Positions 1 through 7,232 of a stretch of 64,000 nucleotides of DNA are shown here, piece after piece (position 1 is the first letter of the stretch; each line of letters begins with the position of its first letter). Position numbers and translations under genes: made by a program. A model generated the notes under the pieces. It saw nothing but the letters and a program-made list of their open reading frames with translations, made no database searches and was not told where the DNA came from. This DNA is from Paraflavitalea sp. CAU 1676 (GTDB lineage: Bacteria; Bacteroidota; Bacteroidia; Chitinophagales; Chitinophagaceae). The DNA is taken from assembly GCF_029223285.1 (NCBI RefSeq), contig NZ_JARHUJ010000004.1, positions 789,035 through 853,034 on the forward strand. Direction: 5' to 3'.

Positions 1-1
1 T

Positions 2-157
2 GTTGGTGCGGCTGGTGGCAGGAAAAGTCAAAGCCTCACTTATTTTGTAGGTCAAAAGATAAAATTCAACGCGGATGGTACGGCTTATGGAGCAGGTGAA
101 CCTGCTAAATTTAAAGCAGCCGTGATTACCCAGGCGAAACAAAAAATAGATAAATGA
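2..157 (+). CDS. C-terminal fragment of an unknown protein (5' end outside the window)
   Basis: An open frame enters from the left edge and ends at TGA 155-157, giving about 51 residues that finish in a Lys/Gln-rich tail (AVITQAKQKIDK). No domain is recognisable in so short a piece. Its stop overlaps the next gene's start in an ATGA arrangement, so the two are translationally coupled. In Bacteroidota, a large secreted polymorphic toxin followed by a tiny overlapping gene is a common toxin/immunity layout. That reading is inference from position only; the fragment could equally be the end of any exported protein. Confidence 0.6.
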   Translation, partial: VGAAGGRKSQSLTYFVGQKIKFNADGTAYGAGEPAKFKAAVITQAKQKIDK

Positions 158-357
158 AAATAGCGCTTATTAGTTTGTTGGTTTTTCAAGGCGTTTTGGC
201 AATCTACTTTCTAGATAAATGCCTTCAATACACCAATTCTTATAATAACAAAAATATTGAGGGCGTAGCAGTTTACGGAGTATTGTTTTCATTTCTACTT
301 GTAAATAGTACTTGGATAGTATTAACACTATACAAGAAGAAAATCACTGAAAAGTAG
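154..357 (+). CDS. small two-helix membrane protein, possible immunity protein
   Basis: This 67-residue protein has a hydrophobic helix at about residues 3-20, a polar loop with an Asn/Tyr-rich stretch, a second helix at about 39-59, and a Lys-rich cytoplasmic-looking tail (KKKITEK). The ATG overlaps the TGA of the preceding gene (ATGA), which implies coupled expression at matched levels. A hairpin terminator lies about 120 bp downstream. Small two-helix membrane proteins directly behind large secreted proteins are often immunity proteins to membrane-targeting toxins, but I recognise no specific family and the function is unproven. Confidence 0.55.
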   Translation: MKIALISLLVFQGVLAIYFLDKCLQYTNSYNNKNIEGVAVYGVLFSFLLVNSTWIVLTLYKKKITEK

Positions 358-477
358 AAATAAGGGATATTAATTATTTGGTTGAATTGAATAATTCAGC
401 CTTTAAATTAAGAAGTCAAACCGGGCTGCTTAGGGTAGTATCGCCTGCTAAATTATCCCATACTTATTTTTCTAGTC

Positions 478-509
478 AAAATCGGGGTCCGAATGGACTC
501 CGATTTTTT
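478..509 (+). terminator. Rho-independent terminator
   Basis: The arms AATCGGGGTCC and GGACTCCGATT face each other across a GAAT loop with one mismatch and run into a T tract. It sits after the two small overlapping genes at the left edge. Confidence 0.8.
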
Positions 510-757
510 AAGTTTATGTGGTTGCCTAGGTTTCACCAAAACCAATTATACATAGCAGTATAAAAAGATTGTGAGGAAGACTGTAAATCTCGATTTAGGT
601 GATAATTCGCAATCAACCATGAAAAATCACCTGAAACACCACCAGTTCCAATTAAAGAGCTCAAGCTAGCCCCCTCTCTTTACCCGCTCTCAGATCTCCC
701 CCCGGTCACGCACTAGGTACTCCCCGAGTAACTCCTGAATAATCCCCCATTAGGTTA

Positions 758-812
758 AAGGGAAGTCTAATGGAACTCTAAGGGAACTCCAAGGCAACAG
801 TAAGGCAACAGG
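758..812. repeat. five degenerate 11-bp tandem repeats, array 1
   Basis: Consecutive 11-mers at 758, 769, 780, 791 and 802 read AAGGGAAGTCT, AATGGAACTCT, AAGGGAACTCC, AAGGCAACAGT and AAGGCAACAGG. All share AAnGGnAA-like spacing with no gap between units. The period is close to one helical turn. No gene spans the array. Confidence 0.85.
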
Positions 813-1269
813 CATCAAATGTAGGCTGGACGGGCTTTTTTGCTCAGTTAGATTGGCGGATGCAGTTCTATGGCGGGTTTGCTCGAAATGAGCAATTCAA
901 ATAGCATAGCCGCGAAGCCCGGATGAAGCAGATCTGTCTAATTTACAATATCTACCATCCCATATCCAAATTTATCGCTTCACCTAAGTAGAAAATGCAG
1001 CCTATACCCACCATCATTAGCTCAAATCCCTTTCGTACTTGCTAGCCGTCGGAAACACCCTTCAACGCAAAAGCATCCTCCCCGGCTCAAAACCCTTCCT
1101 GCTTCTCAGTCGCCCGAAACGCAGCTTATCCCCCAAGTGCCCCCTCAACCCCTTTTCCTGCGCGTCAGCACCGAAACGCACCTCTATACACAACTTCTGT
1201 CTCAAACATCCTTTCCGGCGAGTCGGCTCTCCATTACCCGCCAATAAACGATCTTTCCCAACCCGGGAA

Positions 1270-1313
1270 GGGCGAACACTGAGCGAACACAGAGCGAACC
1301 TACACCGAACACG
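1270..1313. repeat. four degenerate 11-bp tandem repeats, array 2
   Basis: Consecutive 11-mers at 1270, 1281, 1292 and 1303 read GGGCGAACACT, GAGCGAACACA, GAGCGAACCTA and CACCGAACACG, with the core CGAAC in the same place in each. The period equals that of array 1 although the sequence differs. Confidence 0.8.
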
Positions 1314-1638
1314 AAAGGGGACCGTTCCCCAAATGGGAGAGACTTTCGATCGGTCACTCGAGCCTCCAAACCTTTACCCTACCAAGTACGAACTTGTCCG
1401 CCTCCAGCAGCGCTAAAAAGCGCGATACGGACCCATCTCCGACGCGAAAGTTTAAATGGAGGAAAATAGAATGGCCCCGTATGACAAAGGAAATGCAGCC
1501 AATGCAAGGCATTATCACGGAGAGCCGATCCCGCTTCTCGAATTTTATGCATTCAGGTAGCAGTAAACGATCAGGTACTCTTCTTCTTCAAGGCTCAGGA
1601 ATAACACCATTTTTGTCTGCAATACTGCAATCCTCATC

Positions 1639-2193
1639 TTATATGGGATGTTTAGGTGTAAACAACCCATGATGCTGACTATCCACCTCTCTGTTTTTTC
1701 TCCGAAACTCCCTATCCCGCTTTTGCCACAAACGCAATTCAACAGGCGGCAATTCAGCAAGGTCCTTCTTTCCAAACCCGACCACTTCTTCACACAATGA
1801 CGCACATTGTGCACGATAACTGATACGCAGATTCGTGCAGGGATATTCCTTCATTACGCCCCGCCGGCCAGCATATTGTTTACTGAGGTAGTCGAAGATG
1901 TCTTCCCGCTCCCAGCCATATTTTAACCAGATCCTGGCCTCGCTGACGAGTATACGGAATTGATTCTTCTTCCTGCGGTGCTCGGGTATCAGTGCATACA
2001 CGGAAGCAGCAAGGGGCGATGCCAGGGCCATCTGTCCAGACGACGCCCTGAACTTTCGGAACGCCGGATCTTTCTTAATCCTTTTGCCGGTAATCGAACT
2101 GCGCGTGCGCAAATAATACCTGTCATACATCAGGTATACCGTGATCGGACCCACAGTACCAACGAACGGAGGAATGGAGGTAAGTCGAGCCAT
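1639..2193 (-). CDS. conserved protein of unknown function, Chitinophagaceae-type
   Basis: This 184-residue basic protein starts at ATG 2193 (MARLTSIPPFVGTVG). An upstream extension to 2253 is possible but reads through the repeat-bearing promoter region. The N-terminus resembles a family of uncharacterised Bacteroidota proteins with an 'FxGTVGxIxxYxMxxxYYxRTxSSxTGKRxKKDPAF' pattern; that match is from memory and no function is known. It has no signal peptide or membrane helix, and many Arg/Lys and aromatic residues suit nucleic-acid binding, which is only a guess. It stands alone between repeat-rich non-coding tracts, which suggests accessory DNA. Confidence 0.75.
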   Translation of the reverse strand: MARLTSIPPFVGTVGPITVYLMYDRYYLRTRSSITGKRIKKDPAFRKFRASSGQMALASPLAASVYALIPEHRRKKNQFRILVSEARIWLKYGWEREDIFDYLSKQYAGRRGVMKEYPCTNLRISYRAQCASLCEEVVGFGKKDLAELPPVELRLWQKRDREFRRKNREVDSQHHGLFTPKHPI

Positions 2194-2244
2194 AAGATGG
2201 ATTTTACTTGAAGTTACACAAGCGACGTTTATCCAAGAACAGAC

Positions 2245-2290
2245 CCGTGGCATTCCGTGGCTTTCCGTGACATATAGTTACTTTCCGTGG
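2245..2290. repeat. CCGTGG motifs on a 10-bp lattice
   Basis: CCGTGG occurs at 2245, 2255 and 2285 and CCGTGA at 2265, all multiples of 10 bp apart (2275 is the missing position). The motifs lie 52-97 bp upstream of the start of the minus-strand unknown gene, so they read CCACGG on its coding strand. They would sit on one face of the helix. Confidence 0.8.
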
Positions 2291-2294
2291 CATT

Positions 2295-2866
2295 TTAACA
2301 TTTCCTACGGCCTCACGATTGTCAATCATATAACCCATTTAGCCATCAACAGAAAACTGTATAGTCAGTGCAGCCTTATCCGCTTCTGATTATTACCTCA
2401 AGCGCATTTCCATCGCCCCAGCGATACACCTCGTTCGGTCCTTGTTCGTACCTCATCCGGAGTTACCGCGCAATTCCTGGCTGTCGGGGCTCCTTCACGT
2501 TTGGCCTTCTACTCGCCATTGTTTGCACATTCTTATGATATCCATTAGGTTAGGTTCGGCGTGGCCCAAAACAAAGAACGAATGAAGTACGTGTCAGGCA
2601 AGAATCTAATGCACCCAAACACTGCAGCTCCCAGCCCCATTAACCCGCCTCCTCGCCAACCTTACTGTCCAACCCGCCGCCGCACGCCGCACAAGATCAC
2701 CCCACAACCCCCACACAATCAAACCGATAACCCAGCCCACCTGCAAAATCACCACACATCACACCCCCAAATCCCCTCCACCCGACCTAAAGCCCCCTGA
2801 TTCCGAAACATTTATACCATCCCCAACGCTTTTTTCGTTTATTTGCTGAAAATTCCAAATAGATCA
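2295..2866. other. non-coding stretch with a C-rich, G-poor tract
   Basis: No credible gene was found. From about 2605 to 2812 the plus strand is strongly C/A-biased; 2701-2800 contains only six G. The open frame 2561-2800 translates to a low-complexity Pro/His/Thr protein and is best explained by this composition. The tract ends just before ddl. Confidence 0.65.
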
Positions 2867-3862
2867 ATGAAGCCTGTTATTGCCTTTGTCACCGGTGGAT
2901 ACTCAACCGAATCCGTCATTTCCTATAAAAGTGCGGTTACTATTGAAAACAACATCGATACCAGCAAATACGAAGTCTTTAAAATAGATATCACCCCCGA
3001 AGGCTGGTGGTACGAAACCACTACCGGCCGCAAAATAGCCGTCGACCGCAGCGATTTCTCCATTTCTGCCGATGGTCGCAAGGTCACTTTCGATGCCGTC
3101 CTCATCGGCATTCACGGCACCCCCGGCGAAGACGGTAAACTGCAGGGCTACTTCGACCTCCTCAACCTGCCCTATACCTCCTGCGATGCCGCTACCTCCG
3201 CCATCACCTTCAACAAGCGCTATACCGTGGCCGTCGCCGCCTTCGCAGGTATTCATGTGGCCAAATCTTTGCATATATTTAAGCATACGCCACTCACTCC
3301 GGCCGAGATTTTGAAACAGGTGAGCCTGCCGGTGTTCGTAAAACCCAACAACGGCGGATCCAGCATCGGTATGAGCAAAGTGCACAAAGCAGACGAACTC
3401 GCAGCAGCCCTCGAAAAAGCCTTTAAGGAAGACGATCAGCTGCTCATCGAAGAATATATCTCCGGCCGTGAATTCACAGTAGGTGTTTTCAAAACAACCG
3501 AAGGCATCATCGTATTGCCCATCACCGAAGTTGCTACCGATAAGGACTTCTTCGATTACGAAGCCAAATACCAGGGCAAAAGCACCGAAACAACGCCCGC
3601 CCAGGTCGATGAAAGCATCGCCGATACCATCCGTAAAACGGCCCGCAAAGTGTACGAGATCTTTAACTGCCGCGGTGTGGTACGCATCGATTTCATTTAC
3701 AACGAAGCTAAAAATGCACCCTATATCCTGGAGATCAATACCGTGCCCGGCCAAAGCGAGGCCAGCATCGTACCCCAACAGGTAAAGGTGATGGGATGGA
3801 CCCTCAAAGATTTCTACTCGTCGCTCATCGAAGACGCATTAGACAGGGGTAAAAGCAAATAA
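2867..3862 (+). CDS. ddl: D-alanine--D-alanine ligase
   Basis: Ddl is a cytoplasmic ATP-grasp enzyme that joins two D-Ala residues for the peptidoglycan stem peptide. The 331-residue product starts at ATG 2867 (MKPVIAFVTGGYS); a TTG at 2843 is in frame but less likely. Visible family features are the N-terminal glycine-rich segment, IGIHGTPGEDGKLQG, the ATP-grasp core VFVKPNNGGSSIG with LIEEYISGREFTVGV, and the Mg-binding C-terminal motif LEINTVPGQSEASI. Length fits the family. It heads a ddl-PASTA-rhodanese cluster, with 29 bp to the next gene, that suits a cell-wall role. Confidence 0.96.
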   Translation: MKPVIAFVTGGYSTESVISYKSAVTIENNIDTSKYEVFKIDITPEGWWYETTTGRKIAVDRSDFSISADGRKVTFDAVLIGIHGTPGEDGKLQGYFDLLNLPYTSCDAATSAITFNKRYTVAVAAFAGIHVAKSLHIFKHTPLTPAEILKQVSLPVFVKPNNGGSSIGMSKVHKADELAAALEKAFKEDDQLLIEEYISGREFTVGVFKTTEGIIVLPITEVATDKDFFDYEAKYQGKSTETTPAQVDESIADTIRKTARKVYEIFNCRGVVRIDFIYNEAKNAPYILEINTVPGQSEASIVPQQVKVMGWTLKDFYSSLIEDALDRGKSK

Positions 3863-3891
3863 CCAACAATCTTAAATCGAAATCCAACAAC

Positions 3892-4710
3892 GTGTTCAAA
3901 TTCATCACCAGTCGACCTCTATGGCAGAACATCCTGTTTGCGCTGATATTGGTGTTCCTGTTGCTGTTCCTTTTCCTGCAATCACTCAACCTCATCACCC
4001 GTCACGGAACTACAGTAGTAATACCCTCCGTAACCGGTAAATCCTATGAGGATGCAAAGAAGATCCTCGAAGCACAAGGCTTCGATGTACAGATACAGGA
4101 CTCTATCTACAACGATACCGCAAAACCGCTTTCCGTATTACGCCAGTTTCCCGATGGGGAAGAAGTGGTAAAGGTGAACCGTACCGTGTACCTAACCATC
4201 AACAGGGCAGTAGCCCCCGATATCGAAATGCCCAACCTCGAAGGACTCACCTTCCGCAGCGCAGAGATCGCGCTCAAGCAATACAACCTGCGCCTCGAGG
4301 ATACCACCTATGTGCCCAACTTCGCCAAAAACTCCGTATTGGAGCAACACTATAAAGGCAAACGCATCAGGCCCGGTACCCGCCTTCCCATGGGAAGCGG
4401 CATCACGCTGGTGCTGGCGAGCGGACTGGGTAATGAAGAGCTGCCGGTACCCGATCTCTTTGGCAAAACCTACACCGAAGCCAGGGTGCTGCTGGAATCT
4501 TATGGACTCACCCTCGGCGCCACCGCCTTCGAACAGGGAGTGGCCGACAGTACCAACGCGTACATCTACACCCAACAACCCGAATCCATATTGCCCGATG
4601 GCCGCATCAACATGATCCGCCAGGGACAATCGATCAACGTACGCCTCCAGGCACAGCGCCCGGTACGCGATTCCACCGCCATACCAGCGCAGCCGGAACA
4701 ACCAGAGTAA
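3892..4710 (+). CDS. membrane-anchored PASTA-domain protein
   Basis: The 272-residue protein begins at GTG 3892, the only start that retains the full N-terminus. It has a short cytoplasmic tail, one transmembrane helix (about residues 14-34), then three PASTA-like repeats at roughly 43-109, 113-181 and 185-255, each with a 'P.l.G.t...A...L...g' signature (IPSVTGKSYEDAKKIL, MPNLEGLTFRSAEIAL, VPDLFGKTYTEARVLL). PASTA domains bind peptidoglycan or muropeptides. Unlike PknB-type proteins there is no kinase domain. A Pro/Gln tail ends the protein. It lies between ddl and a rhodanese gene in what looks like one operon. Confidence 0.93.
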   Translation: MFKFITSRPLWQNILFALILVFLLLFLFLQSLNLITRHGTTVVIPSVTGKSYEDAKKILEAQGFDVQIQDSIYNDTAKPLSVLRQFPDGEEVVKVNRTVYLTINRAVAPDIEMPNLEGLTFRSAEIALKQYNLRLEDTTYVPNFAKNSVLEQHYKGKRIRPGTRLPMGSGITLVLASGLGNEELPVPDLFGKTYTEARVLLESYGLTLGATAFEQGVADSTNAYIYTQQPESILPDGRINMIRQGQSINVRLQAQRPVRDSTAIPAQPEQPE

Positions 4711-4728
4711 ACCATCAATAACTATTAT

Positions 4729-5037
4729 ATGCAGAACATAACAGCTGAAGAAGTAAAAGCACGACTCGATGCGGGAGAAAAACTGAACCTGGTAGATGTG
4801 CGCGAGCCGCATGAACATGCTGACTTCAACATCGGTGGTAAATTATTTCCGCTCGGAAAAATACAGACCATGCAGGTCGATGAACTCGAAAGCCTGCAGG
4901 AAGAGGAAGTGATCGTCTACTGCCGCAGCGGCAACCGGAGCGGACAAGCCGCCATGATCCTCGAAACCCTCGGCTTCAAGAATACCAAGAACCTCGTAGG
5001 CGGTATGATGAACTGGGAGTCTGTGTACGGCAGATAA
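4729..5037 (+). CDS. single-domain rhodanese-like protein
   Basis: This 102-residue cytoplasmic protein is one rhodanese domain. It shows the CH2-A-like opening LVDVREPHEHADFNI and an active-site loop CRSGNRSG with the nucleophile Cys65, so sulfurtransferase activity is plausible. The substrate cannot be told. It begins 18 bp after the PASTA gene and is followed by a bidirectional terminator. Confidence 0.93.
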   Translation: MQNITAEEVKARLDAGEKLNLVDVREPHEHADFNIGGKLFPLGKIQTMQVDELESLQEEEVIVYCRSGNRSGQAAMILETLGFKNTKNLVGGMMNWESVYGR

Positions 5038-5065
5038 TACCGCAACAGCGTAAAATAAATAAGGG

Positions 5066-5100
5066 CTGTTCTTTGCTGCAAAGTAGAGAGCAGCCTTTTG
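5066..5100. terminator. bidirectional terminator between convergent genes
   Basis: GGCTGTTCTTT pairs with AGAGAGCAGCC (with G-T wobbles) around a short loop and is followed by TTTTG. It separates the rhodanese gene from the convergent methyltransferase gene. Confidence 0.75.
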
Positions 5101-5102
5101 CT

Positions 5103-5690
5103 TTACCATTTAAACGGCATCAGCATCGGCACCTTTTGCTGATACGCCCGGTACGCTTCGCCAAACTCGGCACGCAGCTTCCGCTCTTCCCACACCGTGC
5201 CAATAAAAGTATACAGCGTAATCATACAACAGGAAATGAGATACCCAAGCTCCGGCCAGATCAACCAGCACGACCACACGGTCAGCAACGTACCCGCATA
5301 CAACGGATGCCGCACATAACGGTTCAGTCCGTCCGTCGTCAGGCCCATAGACTCTTCTCGCCTCGGAAACAATACATCGATGCCGCTGAGGTAGAAGAAG
5401 TATCGCCAAATGCAAATGAGCATGATCGCAAGGCCACCAAGCGCAGCCACACCTGCTATCAATTGCCACACGATCCCCGGCCGCCACAACCAGACGGTTG
5501 GCAGCTGCCACTCGTACCAGACAATAACCAATAAAATAAAGAAGGAAAACAAAGAGTAGGAGAGACGATAAAAAGGAAAGAAACGACCGCTTATCTGTTG
5601 CACCCTGCGCTTCCACCAGCCGGCGGCAAACAGGCTGTGCGTACTGCCAAACAACAACCAAAGAGCGATAAGATAAATGTAGGCTAACAT
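5103..5690 (-). CDS. ICMT/PEMT-type integral-membrane methyltransferase
   Basis: The 195-residue protein has about five hydrophobic segments. Its C-terminal half shows the isoprenylcysteine/phospholipid methyltransferase signature: RHPLYAG at residues 127-133, then EERKLRAEFG from 168 and YQQKVPMLMP near the end. These motifs bind S-adenosylmethionine at the membrane face. Family members methylate lipids or prenylated substrates; the bacterial substrate is unknown. It is convergent with the rhodanese gene and appears to be monocistronic. Confidence 0.85.
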   Translation of the reverse strand: MLAYIYLIALWLLFGSTHSLFAAGWWKRRVQQISGRFFPFYRLSYSLFSFFILLVIVWYEWQLPTVWLWRPGIVWQLIAGVAALGGLAIMLICIWRYFFYLSGIDVLFPRREESMGLTTDGLNRYVRHPLYAGTLLTVWSCWLIWPELGYLISCCMITLYTFIGTVWEERKLRAEFGEAYRAYQQKVPMLMPFKW

Positions 5691-5788
5691 GCAGTGTTAT
5701 TCTCTCTTAAAGATACCTACATTTCCGCCATCAAAACCTACATCCGCCGCGGAAACCCGCCCCGTAGTCAAAACGCTGCATCCGATCC

Positions 5789-7048
5789 CTACACCTTCAC
5801 CTTCAGCGTACAGCCCTCACCAGGTGCCGAAATGATCTCCATATCGCCATTGAACACCTCGATCCGGTTGCGGATATTGTTGAGGCCCATACCCGGCCTC
5901 ACTTCCGAAACATCAAATCCTACACCGTCATCACGAATGGTCAGCAAAGTATGTCCGTCACTGGGCTTCAGGTCGATGATTACGCCCGCCGCATTTGAAT
6001 GCTTTAATACGTTGTTCAGTTGCTCCTGGATGATACGGTACAGCACCAGCCGCCGGTTCTCGGGCACCTGGCTTTCATCAAAACCCGCATGGCGCACATG
6101 AAATTCGATCTCGCGGGCATGGCTGATATCCTCGATCAGTTGATACAAGCTCTCCAGTAAACTCTGTTCATTCAAAGCTGGCGGTAGCAGCGAACGCGAC
6201 AAACTCCTGATCTCTTCGATGGTTTGGGTGATATAACTCGCGCACTTATGCAAAAGCTCTTCCCGCACAGCCGGGTTCACCAAAGCATGTTGTATATAAA
6301 GCTTTACGACGCCCAGTAGTTGATTGATATTGTCGTGCAGTTCCTCACCCAGTTTCTTGCGCTCCGCTTCCTCCGCCTGCAATACACTACGCGCCAGTTC
6401 GTCTTTATGCCTGGTTTGCGCTTCGATTAATGTGTCCTGCAACAGCCTTTGCTCGGTTACATCCTGCATAGCGCCGATCAACCGGTAAGGTTGCCCCGCA
6501 GCGTTACGCATGATAAACCCCCGGTCGAAGATGGTTTTGAAATCGCCGTTCTTGCAACGGAAGCGGTATTCATCCTGCCATACGGTACCGCCGGTATCCA
6601 GCTTGGCATCGATGGTATCGAGTACCCTTTCCTTGTCTTCCGGATGCAGGTTGTTGGTCCACCAGTGGTAATTATCCTGCAACTCATCTTCCGTATATCC
6701 GAACATCTCCTGCAAAGCCCGGTTGGTATAGCATTGTTTGGTCTGAATGTTATAATCCCACACCGCATCATTCGTAGCCATGCCCAGGAGTTGATACCGC
6801 TCCAGTATCTCCTGCTCCTGTTTACGCGCTTTTTGCACCTTGGCGTAATACCGGTGGCTGATATAATAGATCAGCCCGGCGCCCAGTACCATAAAGGCAA
6901 TACCCTTATAGCGCTGTATGTTATTGTATACAACGGGATCATGGTCGCTGATGGACCAGGCTATTGAATCGGAAAACAATATCCAGGCAGTGCCGAATAC
7001 AAGGAAGGCCAGTGAGAGTTTTACAGAGGAGGGCATAGGATTTTTCAT
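5789..7048 (-). CDS. PAS-domain sensor histidine kinase, HisKA_3 (NarL-partner) type
   Basis: The 419-residue inner-membrane protein has two N-terminal helices (about 10-30 and 48-66), a PAS domain at about 80-205 ending in a PAC-like GAMQDVTEQRLL segment, a HisKA_3 dimerisation helix with phospho-acceptor His238 in EELHDNINQ, and a HATPase_c domain with NVLKHSNA, DDGVGFD and GMGLNNIRNR. HisKA_3 kinases normally signal to LuxR/NarL-type regulators, but no such gene is adjacent, so it is an orphan here. It diverges from the ABC-F gene. Confidence 0.93.
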   Translation of the reverse strand: MKNPMPSSVKLSLAFLVFGTAWILFSDSIAWSISDHDPVVYNNIQRYKGIAFMVLGAGLIYYISHRYYAKVQKARKQEQEILERYQLLGMATNDAVWDYNIQTKQCYTNRALQEMFGYTEDELQDNYHWWTNNLHPEDKERVLDTIDAKLDTGGTVWQDEYRFRCKNGDFKTIFDRGFIMRNAAGQPYRLIGAMQDVTEQRLLQDTLIEAQTRHKDELARSVLQAEEAERKKLGEELHDNINQLLGVVKLYIQHALVNPAVREELLHKCASYITQTIEEIRSLSRSLLPPALNEQSLLESLYQLIEDISHAREIEFHVRHAGFDESQVPENRRLVLYRIIQEQLNNVLKHSNAAGVIIDLKPSDGHTLLTIRDDGVGFDVSEVRPGMGLNNIRNRIEVFNGDMEIISAPGEGCTLKVKV

Positions 7049-7220
7049 GCTAACAGGCTATGAAATACAATATTGCGAAAAATTTACTTCTATTCCATAC
7101 CGATCATCGATTTCACAGTAAAAAATCATTCTATGGGGTAACACCGGTTTGTCCACGTCAACCTGACACCGATGTTATTTTGCTCCCCAACCGCCCCACT
7201 TCCTTGCCCCCGCATTCCCT

Positions 7221-7229
7221 TATCTTTGC
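7221..7229 (+). promoter_or_regulatory. Bacteroidota -7 promoter box of the ABC-F gene
   Basis: TATCTTTGC fits the Bacteroidota -7 consensus TAnnTTTGC and ends only 3 bp before the ATG at 7233. The predicted transcript would be almost leaderless. No clear -33 TTTG lies at the ideal distance. Confidence 0.6.
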
Positions 7230-7232
7230 GCC

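Larger units (their letters stand above)
510..1638. other. gene-poor stretch with short tandem repeats
   Basis: No convincing gene was found over 1.1 kb. Open frames at 1039-1416 (+) and 1062-1244 (-) overlap on opposite strands and have Arg/Pro/Ser-rich translations without family resemblance. The stretch contains two separate arrays of degenerate 11-bp tandem repeats, listed on their own. A 29-codon frame starting at the ATG near 1471 (MAPYDKGNAANARHY...) is possible but unsupported. Confidence 0.6.

Noticed and set aside
378..563. 61-codon open frame after the small membrane protein
   Set aside because: It starts at a non-ATG codon and runs straight through the terminator hairpin at 478-509; no family resemblance.
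1039..1416. 125-codon open frame (and a minus-strand frame 1062-1244)
   Set aside because: Both strands are open over the same DNA, translations are Arg/Pro/Ser-rich and the frame crosses the 11-bp repeat array.
2561..2800. 79-codon Pro/His-rich open frame
   Set aside because: Low-complexity translation explained by the C-rich, G-poor composition of the tract; no start context or homologue recognised.
2903..3778. 291-codon frame antisense to ddl
   Set aside because: Shadow of the ddl reading frame; ddl has all ATP-grasp motifs.
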